Made by a program: the position numbers and the translations under genes. The notes under the pieces were generated by a model. It made no database searches. It had not been told where the DNA came from and was given only the letters and a program-made list of their open reading frames with translations. From Apostichopus japonicus (lineage: Eukaryota; Echinodermata; Holothuroidea; Aspidochirotida; Stichopodidae): DNA of 64,000 bases. Shown here piece after piece: positions 38,401-50,400 of the stretch. The stretch spans positions 6,244,501 through 6,308,500 of the forward strand of contig NC_092575.1 of the NCBI RefSeq assembly GCF_037975245.1, in the 5' to 3' direction. The first letter of the stretch is position 1, and the number at the start of each line of letters is the position of its first letter.

Positions 38401-41400
38401 TCAAGTAGGCCTATTATCCGCATTAATTGTCAACTGTACTGTATTGACATTACAGTATGTTTTTGTGAATACAGATTAAGTACACACACCTATTGCTTGA
38501 AAGTCCTCGGAATCATAGGTTTGAAATCAACAGCGGGTCGTTGCTTAGGTGCGGCCTAGTTAATTTTTCACCCCTTATATCTGGCCCATTCATTCAAAAA
38601 GGTTGCCCACCCCTGATCAAGATAGTATAAATGGACATCAAATTAGACTTGATCAACTGTTTCAAGAAAAAAGAAAGTTATGAACTAATAACTTGTGTTC
38701 ATTTCCTTATTCTCAGTTTGATATGGTAATTAATCATGTTGTGTCATAAGCTTTTAGATTGATTTGGTAATGCTGTATTTATTTTAGGGACATTTTTCCC
38801 TGTTAACAAACTTTCAACCAGAGTGGACTGGAGTTTTAATTTCTACCGAAACAGACAGAAGTGTAATTGATTTACTGAAGGAAATAGGTAACTCCACTTT
38901 AGAACATGAATTAAAATATGGGAACATTATATGGAATATTGTAATAGGTATCCTACTGCCCTTAATTTTAGATAAGTACGTAGACTTGTGAACTGGAGTT
39001 ATTATCAACGTCTTGATGGACGAGATTAAGAGGGATGTATAGTGGATGGGGGGGGGGGGGGAGAGAGGTGACTTTTGGAAGTTTGTAAAGTCAACTGTAA
39101 ATCACAACTTGAATTATAACAGGCCAGTACTCTTTTGTTTTCTAAATTGAAGTCTGTACTCTTTGTTTATTGTAATTTTCTACCCAACACGAGTTAGACA
39201 AGTAATAACTGATATGACATGAATCAGGTATTATATTATGTATTATAAAAGATTCATTGTATAACATTGTCTTTGTATCTTCAAGTCAATACTTGTACTT
39301 AAGAGAGTGTTCTTTGCTTTTACTAAGCATTTAAAGTTGTATTGATGAAGTATAATTGTAGATGAGTATCAGCATAATAAGTTGGAATACCTTGCTCTCT
39401 GAGTGGCAAGTTGCAACACATTATTTTGTTTTTGTGTGTGTGCGTTTGTTTTTCTATCTGACTGAGGACTTGAACAACAGAATTTCAGGTCCTCGGTTGT
39501 GATTTCTAAAGAATCACCACGTCCTCGGAATAATTCTATTGTATGGGGTATTGTTAAGGTTAGGGTACGTGGATTTGAACAATGGAAAATACAATGGGGT
39601 CCTCGGTCTGAATGTAATACAAACATGTGTGTGTGTTTGTCTATATCAGGAGGAGAACAGAAACCTCCGACAAGATCTGACGCAAGCAAAAGCAGCAGAT
39701 ACTGTGACTGTCCTGGATGGAGAACTGAGAGATGTCAAAGGTCAATTGGAAACCTTAAGAAGCAACTACAAAAGTCTGGAGGAGAAAGAACAACAATCGC
39801 TTAAAAGATTGAGACAAGCTGAATCTGACCTTGCGAAGGAGAGGGACAGCCATAGTAAAGAGATGAGGTCATTTTCTGTAAGTAATTAGATTTTCCCGTT
39901 ATTTTTAGGATTATTGTTTACAAACTGCATAGTTTGCAAAACCAAAGTCCTTTCTGTTGAAACTTTCAAGCTGGGTAAATTAAGATTATAATTCTTAACA
40001 AAGTTGTACAGACAGAAGAAGAAGAAAGAATCTAATATAGCAAATTACCAAGGATACTAGAGGGAAATGCCTCTAAAATAATATTGAGTTATGTGATATC
40101 AGATAGTTTTCCTTGGCTACCTGTTTGGAGTTCGTTCTTCTTTCGGTGTAAAAACTCCCATTTCAAATGAAATGTACAAAAATCACTCTCTGTTTGAAGC
40201 GATTAAAACGGCCTGCAGTGCCACCCACCCTACCAACTGTTTAGTCTGCTATTTGACACACCCTGGAAACATTATATCATCATATTTAATGGGTGAATTG
40301 ACATGGGTAAAATGTCGGTAGCACCATTACCTTGGAAGTCTGCCTTATTGCCATATTGTATTAACCATGTTGGTAAATGGAAATCCTTAGCAACTTTGTA
40401 TCCCTTTGACAACCGACTCTCTGGTTCTTAATCACAGTCACTGAAGTCAGTGGTTCCCAAGCTTTTTGGAACCGCTGCCCAAAACACCCTTTCCTCCATG
40501 ATTCATTAACCCCTCCCCCCCTCCTGCCACCGGCCCCCAGATTGGTCCTATCTATATTAAACAGTCATAGACATGGTTTGAGAACTGTTCATATTTATTT
40601 CATTGTTTAGTAGTGTATTTATTAACTGTATCAGCAAAAAGTCTCCCAATTGCAGTTTTTCCCTTATATTTATGTACTTTCATGTATTTATAATGGATTT
40701 TGATAAATTTGAAACTTAAGTCACAAAATGAAAAGAAAGACACACAGGTCTGAACCAATGAAACTTTATATCTTCACATTCTACATTAATGTTTTTGTTG
40801 TGTGTGTGTGATAGCAACAGTGACATTACCCCAAACAAATCAGCTCATTTTCCTCTGGGGGGGGGGGGGGTAATTTACTCTCATTTTGGGAAGCAATAGT
40901 TACTAAGTTACTTAGTCTATTGACTACCTAAAAGTCAATTCTGTTTCCATTTATATCCAGGCGGAGTTCTCCAGAATAAAACGAGAAGTTGACTCTCTTA
41001 CCAAGGAGAACAAGTCCTTACTCTCAGAGCGTTGTTCAGTCCAGGCTAAAGCGAGTGACTTTACAGAGGTAAGCAGAAGAGAGAAGGATGAAATACAGAC
41101 CAAAGCAAGCAAATTAGAAGAAGACTTGAAGCAAGTCCAAACTGATAAACATAATGTAGAATTACTCCTGGCAGAAGGGAAGACAGCTGTGGAAGAGAAA
41201 GAGAAGGTGATTAGATCTTTTTTTTGTTTTTTGTCATTATCCACAAACCCCCTGTGGATGTCAGAGTTGTCCACGAACCCCCAACTTTTCAAGACACTAT
41301 CTGAATCATTATAATACTATAATACGCATAACAGTGCTTCGTAAGAGATCAAGTTTATAGTGTTATATTGTAGAGTTTGTCGATAGCTACAACATTTGTA

Positions 41401-44400
41401 CATTACTGAATTATGTGATATATCAGATTTTAGTTCAACAAAAAGTACTATAGTTTTGACTTTCAGAAACGTCTCCAGACCCCCTAGGATAGACTCACGC
41501 ACACCCTGGGGGTTCATGCACCCCAGTTAGGAAACCCCTGCATTACACCGAAAGGCCATTCTTTTGCATTACAACCTTTGGGATATAATTGGGACTTATG
41601 TCAAAATGGAATGTTGATTGTGGCCACTCAGATTAGAAAATGGAGCTAATTTCGATTTTGTAATTTTAGGCTTCACAAGTAACATTTGGCAAATGACTGT
41701 GTGATTTATCAGTCCTAGACAACCACTACAATTATTCCCAAACATATAATAATTTGTAAGAAAGTAACAATTACATTAGTCTCAGATGGTAGTAATGTCA
41801 TGTAAGCCTAAGCGAACACTGGCTTAAAACTAACAGTTGATTTTATTTGGAAATGGAAACTGCCATGTACATTAAAACAGTGTGATAAGATTGATTAAAT
41901 GTTTGCAAAAACAAAACTAATGCATCTAGTTGAGTTACATGCAGTTTAATTTTAGGCACACTAGTGAGTCTTGTTCTCATGTTTGTATTCTAGCATAGTT
42001 GACAGTGTTCATTCTCGTCTGAATTGAATTTTACTTGTACTTGAGATATTTTGGAAACCTAGTATAAATACTGACTAGTGCAATATAAAGTATTCATACT
42101 CATGCTTGCAACCTAGTACTCAGTACTCATACCAGTGGGAGTTATACTTGTACTCGTACTAGCCTTTGTGGATTTACACTTTTACTCTGGGCATGTTTGA
42201 ATCTAGTATAGATACTAATGCAAGGTTGTACTCACATTTAGATCCTTGTACTCATTCTCACACCAAGGGGTATTATACTTGTCCTCACACTCTGGGCATG
42301 TTTGAATCTAGTATAGATAATAATGCAAGCTTGTACTCACATTTAGATCCTTGTACTCATTTTAACATCAAGGTATATGACACTTGTACTCACACACTTG
42401 GCATGTTTGAATCTAGTATAGATAATAATGCAAGCTTGTACTCATGTTTAGATCCTTGTACTCGTTATCACACCAAGGGGTGTTTATACTTGTCTTCACA
42501 CTATGGGGATGTTTGAATCTAGAATAGATTCTAGTGCAAGCTTGTACTCACATTTAGATACTTGTACTGTACTCGTTCTCACAACAAGGGTTTCTTATAC
42601 TTGTACTCATGCTTGCAACCTAGTACTCTGTACTCATGCCAGTGGGAGTTATACTTGTACTCGTACTAGCCCTTGTGGATTTACACTTTTACTCTGGGCA
42701 TGTTTGAATCTAGTATACATACTAATGCAAGGTTGTACTCACATTTAGATCCTTGTACTCATTCTCACACCAAGGGGTATTATACTTGTCCTCACACTGG
42801 GCATGTTTGAATCTAGTATAGATAATAATGCAAGCTTGTACTCACATTTAGATCCTTGTACTCATTTTAACATCAAGGTATATGACACTTGTACTCACAC
42901 ACTTGGCATGTTTGAATCTAGTATAGATAATAATGCAAGCTTGTACTCATGTTTAGATCCTTGTACTCGTTATCACACCAAGGGGTGTTTATACTTGTCT
43001 TCACACTATGGGGATGTTTTAATCTAGTATAGGTACTTGTGCAAGCTTGTACTCACATTTGGTTTGCACTCGTTCTCACACCAAGGGGTATTTATATATA
43101 TATACTTGTACTCCGTCTCTTGCTGTTGAACAAGTCCAATTACAGGTATCTGTTTCTGTTTAAGTCTTCTGTAGAAACCTCCAAACTTATTTCTTCAGCT
43201 GTGTCCATAGAAGTAAGTGTTTTAGACTTCATATATTAATTTGTTTCTGCAGGAAATATCGGAACTTCAGGCTACCTGTTCCATGCTCGAGGAACAGATA
43301 GCTGACCTGGAAAGTTTATCGGAGAGACTGGAGGTTAACCTCCGTGAGAGTCTAGAGAAATGCCAGGACTTGGAAAAAAGGAATTCCCAGGAAAAGACAG
43401 ACCAAAGAGAGAGGATGGAAGAGATGAAGAGAGAAAATGAAACAGTTAAGGGAAAACTAGCTGCTTTAGAGAAGAGAGAGGCAGAAATAAAGAAAACAAG
43501 GTAATTTATTGCAATAAACAGATGATAATTTCAAGCATAATCACATTTTAAATGTTAAATCAGTTCATAGGATATGTCATCTAAAATTTCTATTTCTTTT
43601 CCTCTCTCCCTCTCACTCAAACCTTTTTTAACTCATTTACAAAGTTTTAAAGCAAAGTTATGTCAAGTTAAGAATACAAAGAGTTGAATATTGTGCCAGC
43701 TATGTCCTGGTCGTAGGTTTCTGAGATGAAAGAATTACTATTGTAGGAAATATGTATTTGTGCCTTTTTACAGAGGTTAAGTTTGTTTCCACAAAATGTA
43801 AATATTAAAATGGTATACATAAATACAAGTCAATGGAGGAGGACTGAATTGAAGAACGGGCTTTCACGATCAGTCTCCCTTTACGAATAATTAGAATGAT
43901 AGAACAGCAAAGAAGAGAAAAAAGAAAGGGGTGATACCAAAAAAAATCAACTATTGGTAATAATTGTATAGTAAATTACGATTAAGTTTGCATTTTAAGT
44001 CTTAAAAGTTAAAACTCTTAGCACATAGCCATACTCACCATATTCATGTATGAGCTTCAGTTTAGACAGCAAAAGAAGTAACAAACTAGTCTAGTATTGT
44101 TATGTTTAAGGTCAAATCATGTAATTGTTTGTTTCTGAATTATTTACAGAGAGAACGAGTTAAAAGCCCATGAAGAGGCAGTGAAAGCTCTGGAAGAGGA
44201 GAAGGATGAGTTGAGCGGAGACCTCGAACACTGGCAAGAACAGAGCGAAAATTACAGAGAGCAGGCTCTCCAGCTAGCTCAACAGGTTTGGAAAAATAAT
44301 GATATTCACTACGTTAATCACTTAATAATGATAATAATATTTGCTTTTTATATAGCGCTTTATACCAGCGATAGGTCTCAAAGCGCTTTGCAGACGTTAT

Positions 44401-47400
44401 ATTACCCCTGGTCAATGATAACCTGTCCCAGAGACAATCCCTCCAGTAGGCAGCAGTTATATACTGCGCCCAATGACAAGTTACCTCACAGGTACCCATT
44501 TAACCCCTGGGTGGAGAGAGGCAATTGAGATAAAGCATCTTGCCCACGGATACAACGTAATGAACTAGGCAGGAATCGAACCAGAAATCCTTGGATCACG
44601 AGTCTGACGCCATAGCCAATTGGCCGCACTTGTCGTGTTTGTTCCAAAAGGAGTAACAATTCTGGACGAACTAACCGCAGCTGTTTTTACAAAGTTTAGT
44701 GAAAAAAGCTGTTTTTCGTTGGGCATTAATTTCTGTTGACAGTAAACTATAATTAATTAGGTTGTTGCATTAATGAGACATTAGATGCTTTAATATCTTG
44801 GTAGAGATGTGCACTGAATAGCATTCTACTTTCAACATATGATATCATATGTATTTAGCCTACTTTTCTTAGAATAGAGGCTACATGTATTTGTTCTTCT
44901 CAGGAATTTTTCATTTCATTTATTTGTTTTTTCACATCACGGTATAATGAATAAGTCAAATAAATAAGAATAACAGATGTGAAAGGAAGTGATCTAAAAA
45001 CCATTGTGGGCTTAACGAGTAGAAAACTCCCTGGAAAAAGAAGAATGAAGGGGAAAATAAATATCAAACAATATGAAGAGGAAGAAACCCCAAACGTACC
45101 CCTACCAGACCCCTACCCCACCAAACCACTATCCCTATCCTACCACCTTACATCATCCCTATCCTACCACCACCCACTTTTGTGGCTCACTACCTCCAAA
45201 CAGCTTCTTTAGATCATACATACTTCTCACCCTTACTGTCTTGTGCAACATGATCAGATGTTATTTCTGTCTGAGTGAAGGATGCATTATTAATTATTGC
45301 TGCTATGTTAAGAAAATAACAAACCTAAGCTCTTTTACGCTAATAAGGCAAAAGACCAGATCCATGCAGTTAGTATATGCTGTGATTATAAATGGTATCC
45401 AAGCTATACCAAAGTCCTACTTATGCAATGTACCTCTAATGTTTACTGCAAGTTCAAGTTCGGCTAATGAACAATGTCGGGCATATGACACTGAGAGGGC
45501 TGCAGTATCACTGCTGCCAGGGTGTTATTGGACTTGGTCCCTTTGTCATTTGCATTTCATAGCCCTGCTAGTTGTCTGCAGAGATGATCTCTTTTGTTTG
45601 ATAAAACAATTCAGCTTTGCTGCATCAGGATTTTGCAGCTTTGCTTTGTGACACGTTGCCTTAATCAATTTTTTTTTTTCTGTGATTGACAACAGCTTGG
45701 AGAGATGCAAACTAATAGTGCCTCTATGGAAAAAGACCTGAGATCCCTGAAGGAGAAATTTGCTGTGGAACGTAAGGACAGTGATTACTTGTCTGCAGAG
45801 GTCAGTTAAGTTTGAATGTCTTGTTGTCATAATTACTTTTAGTTAAGTGTCTTATATCTTGGCATGAATATGAGTCAGTCATTGTTATGATTTCAACAAA
45901 GTATAAAGCAACTCATGAATTATCTGTCAACAATCTATAGTTTGTTGATTGTTGACCTTATGCCATCTATAGTTTGTTGATTGTTTACCTTATACAATAT
46001 ATAGTTTGTTGATTGTTGACCTTATACAATCTATAGTTTGTTGATAGTTGACCTTATAAAATCTATAGTTTGTTGATTGTTGACCTTATACAATCTACAG
46101 TTTGTTGATAGTTGACCTCATACAGTCTATAAATTGTTGATAGTTGATCTTATACAATCTATAGCTTGTTGATAAATTACCTTATACAATCTACAGTTTG
46201 TTGATTGTTTTGACAGTTCACTAATAGCTTGTTGAACTTCTTTCTGTTGTTGTCTAGCTGGCATCGATTGTCAATAAGTTTGAAGATACAAAGGCCACAA
46301 ACTTCAAACTGACGTCTTGCTTGGAGAAAGCCATCGAGACTGGAGAGGAATTGAAAGGAGCCAAAACTAACCTGGAGTCCGAAGTGAACCATTTACAGGT
46401 AAGTCAACCAAGTCATCTCACATGCAATCATTGTTCATGGTTACCTTCAAGACAATACTGGTTTTTATGCTCAAAATATGGTATAATTTGGCATAAGTGC
46501 ATCTTGTTTATATTGTTTTCCGTCGTTGACAGAGCGACTATTCAGTCGAGAAGATGAAACTGCAAGGGATGATGTCGCAACAGACTAAACTGATAGACTA
46601 TCTCCAGGCTAAGATTGAAGCTCCATCTAAGAAGAAAAAGAAAAAGCTCTTTGGAAAATCATCCAAGGATAAACAACTGGCTGAAAATATGATACTGCCT
46701 CTACAGGTAAGAAGGATACTGTAACACTCTGATACTGTTTCAACATGTAACACTACCTCTACAGGTAAATAGGATACTGTAACATTCTGATACTGTTTCA
46801 ATAGGCTAAATATAACACTCCCTCCCTCTACAGGTAAATATAATACTGTAACACTCTGATACTGTGTTAACATACAGTACTCCCTCTACAGGTAAATAGG
46901 ATACTGTAACACTCTGATACTGTTTCAACAAGTCAAATATGGCACTGCCTCTACAGGTAAGTAGGATACTGTAACACTCTGATACTGTGTCAACATACAA
47001 CACTACCTCTACAGGTAAATAGGATACTGTAACACTCTGATACTGTGTTAACATACAACACTACCTCTACAGGTAAATAGGATACTGTAACATTCTGATA
47101 CTGTTTCAACAAGTCAAATATGGCACTGCCCCTACAGGTAAGTAGGATACTGTAACACTCTGATACTGTGTCAACATACAACACTACCTCTACAGGTAAA
47201 TAGGATACTGTAACATTCTGATACTGTTTCAATAGGTTAAATATAACACTCCCTCCCTCTACAGGTAAATATAATACTGTAACACTCTGATACTGTGTTA
47301 ACATACAGTACTCCCTCTAAAGGTAAATATGTTCTGTAACACTTTGATACTGTTTCAACAAGTCAATTATAACACTATCTCTACAGGTAAGTAGGATACT

Positions 47401-50400
47401 GTAACACTTTGATACTGTTTCAACATACAACACTACCTCTACAGGTAAATATAATACTGTAACACTCTGATACTGTGTCAACATATAGTACTCCCTCTAA
47501 AGGTAAATATGTTCTGTAACACTTTGATACTGTTTCAACAAGTCAATTATAACACTATCTCTACAGGTAAGTAGGATACTGTAACACTTTGATACTGTTT
47601 CAACATACAACACTACCTCTACAGGTAAATAGGAAACTGTACCACTCTGATACTGTGTCAACATATAGTACTCCCTCTAAAGGTAAATATGTTCTGTAAC
47701 ACTTTGATACTGTTTCAACAAGTCAATTATAACACTATCTCTACAGGTAAGTAGGATACTGTAACACTTTGATACTGTGTCAACATGCAACACTACCTCT
47801 ACAGGTAAATAGGAAACTGTACCACTCTGATACTGTGTCAACATCTATAAGACTATAACTTACTCTACAGGTAAATAGGATACCGCAACACTCTGATAAT
47901 GTTTCAACAAGTAAAATGTAACACTTAATCTACAATTAAAATTTTCCACGTCTTCTGGTAAAACATAATGCTAGCTCTATACATAAAATTTCTGATACTG
48001 CTTCTGTCGATAAAAGATGAATCCATTTTTGCAGGCTAAATATGATAGCTTTCTGCTTAGTTGATTTGTTTGTTAGAGGGAAATAAATGAATCAGTCAAA
48101 CTTGGAGCTTTGGTTCTCTTCGGAAGATTGAGAGACTTGTCAATGTTCTTTTTGCTGATGGTCTGATGGCCCCAATGGTGTGAATGTGTAGTGAAGTGCA
48201 GAGTATAGCCCCACATTGCTGGTTCAAATGCACACCAGGGACAAGATTCCCTTGACCTTGATGGTAACTGATGCTGTACGGTGGTGATGATTTTAAGTCT
48301 TTCATGATTTTTGTTTCTTGTATTTAGTTGGAAAATGTCTTTGTTTCTGTTTTCACATTGCAATAAATAATTGTTCACACCAACAGCTGTCATTCTGTGA
48401 CTACTCCAATAGGTATCTGTTTTCCTTCCATACATAAGGCAGTCATGAGATGATTGTTTGCAAGCTACATCTTGCTGACTGTCACAATGAAATACATGCT
48501 ATGTTACGTCGTCAGCAAAACTAATCAGTTTGGTCTTTAATTTCTTCCTTTCTAGTATAAAGAACTTCAAGATATACTAGAGTATGAAAGAGCTAAGAAC
48601 ATCAGTCTGGAACAAATACTTGACGAGACCAGGAAAGAGTTGCAAGCAGCTAAATCAACATCCTTAAAATGTAAGTTGTTATATTTAGAAATTAAGCAGT
48701 GTATCTCTTGCAAGTGGTAAACAGTGAGGAATTTACTCTAATAATTCTTTCAAAAAACATTCATTAATAAGATGGACTTCCATGTTTTCATATACAGCGA
48801 CAAATTCATCCATATCCTTAAACTAGATAGTGGCATATACCCGTACATGAAGGAGCTTTGTGTATTGGAAGCAATGCTACTGTTACAATATGATGATGTT
48901 CTGTAACATTAACAATGAAATAAGTGTGCTATAAGTGTAAATGACTTTGATGTACTAACATGATATGTACACATTTTCAACATTTGAATTATCAAAATAT
49001 GTAAGTGTACTTTAAACTTATATTGCACAGTCCTTGAAAATTCAGATAAAAAGAAGAATAAAATCTGCACAATTGGTTATGTACCTTTGGTCAAGGTGTC
49101 TTGGTAGTTACTCTCCCCCCCCACCCCCCGCCCACCCCTCTCTTCTTTCTTGATGTCTCATAGTTTAGTACAGTTGGTTTTTGTTTCCAGATTGACTGTG
49201 CAAAATAAGAAGACCCATTTTAGTAGGTGAAAATATCTACCTCTGAATGTTTCTTACTTTGAGCACGTATGATGCCCCTCAACGATTCATTAATATATTT
49301 GATTGTAAAGTTCTTCTATAAACTGCACAAAAGTAGGAAGAACCATCTTCAAAGTTGCGACTATAATTGCCTATGAATGATTTTCATATCCATATCTCAG
49401 CTATCAAGTAAATCACATATTTTATCCTAAAAACCTATTCCATAAATGTGGCTCTTGTCGTTTCCAGCTCAATCAGTCAACTCTTCGTCGCACCTGTCCC
49501 TGACCTCTGACATTTCGATGTCCTCTGCTCTCAGCGACGCCACCACGGTCCTCTCCGCCATCGTGCTCTCTCCATCGAACCAGCCCAGCCCCGATAGTTT
49601 GCCGACACCAGGAGGGGGCCCCTTTAGTCGTAGCAAGAGGAAGAAAGTTTCTCAGAATACCCGGGCTTCTAAGCGTGTCAAGGAGAGAATGAAACACAAC
49701 ATCCCGCACCGCTTCGCGAACATTCTGAACATGAAACCGACAAAGTGCTCAGTCTGTGTCGATACAGTGCACTTTGGCAGGCACGCCTCCAAATGTCAAG
49801 GTAACCCATATGCTATTTCTAAAGCAGTTTGTTGGCATTTTATCCTCTCAATTAACCACAATTTACCATAAAGTTGAAATTGTTCAAAGAGTATTCTTCT
49901 AGCTGTTTCCCATAAATGAACATCAAGTAAAGAGTAAGCTATGATTCCTTTTAATTCTAATAGTTTCTTTATCCTTGCTTTATGTGGAAACAGTTTAGTA
50001 CTCATGACATGCAGAAAGCAAATTGGATACCTCAAGAGTTAAATTTTCCCTTTCAAATGAGAAATTATGAGAATTATTTTTGCATGCTATACAAGGAGTC
50101 AAGCCCACACTGTAAATTTTTTATAAAAATAAATAATTTTTTTTTAAGTGAGATGCTGAATTCAAACTTAAATTTTAAGAAAGATGAACATATTTTCCTT
50201 GTTTCATGTCCCTACAATATGTAATAGTTTGGAGAATGTCACAATATACATGTACATTGGTCTCATCTCTCATTTGCTATCAAAGAACATTGCCACCAGA
50301 TTAGTAGATAATTTCTACAGTGTGTACATAATATTGAAACATTGCAAACCATTATAATAAATGGCTGAGACTTTTGTGGAAAAAAACTCATAACAAATCT

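Noticed and set aside
42166-43027. Three open frames with repeated [17 protein letters not shown]-type peptides
   Set aside because: By-product of the minisatellite unit; located in an intron.
45073-45651. A 192-codon open frame, the longest in the window, on the plus strand
   Set aside because: It lies wholly in citron intron 26, has a Tyr/Pro-rich then Cys-rich mixed composition with no known domain, and ends before the next exon. No splice signals tie it to the gene.
46598-47304. Minus-strand frames repeating [16 protein letters not shown]-like peptides
   Set aside because: By-product of the intron 29 satellite on the opposite strand of citron.
46700-47905. Regular repeats that could suggest a CRISPR array
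   Set aside because: The repeats are directly tandem without unique spacers, include a splice junction, and sit in a metazoan intron.
49446-49467. Upstream ATG in the frame of the C1 exon
   Set aside because: It precedes the acceptor TTTCCAG (49461-49467) and is intronic; the exon joins in phase to exon 30.
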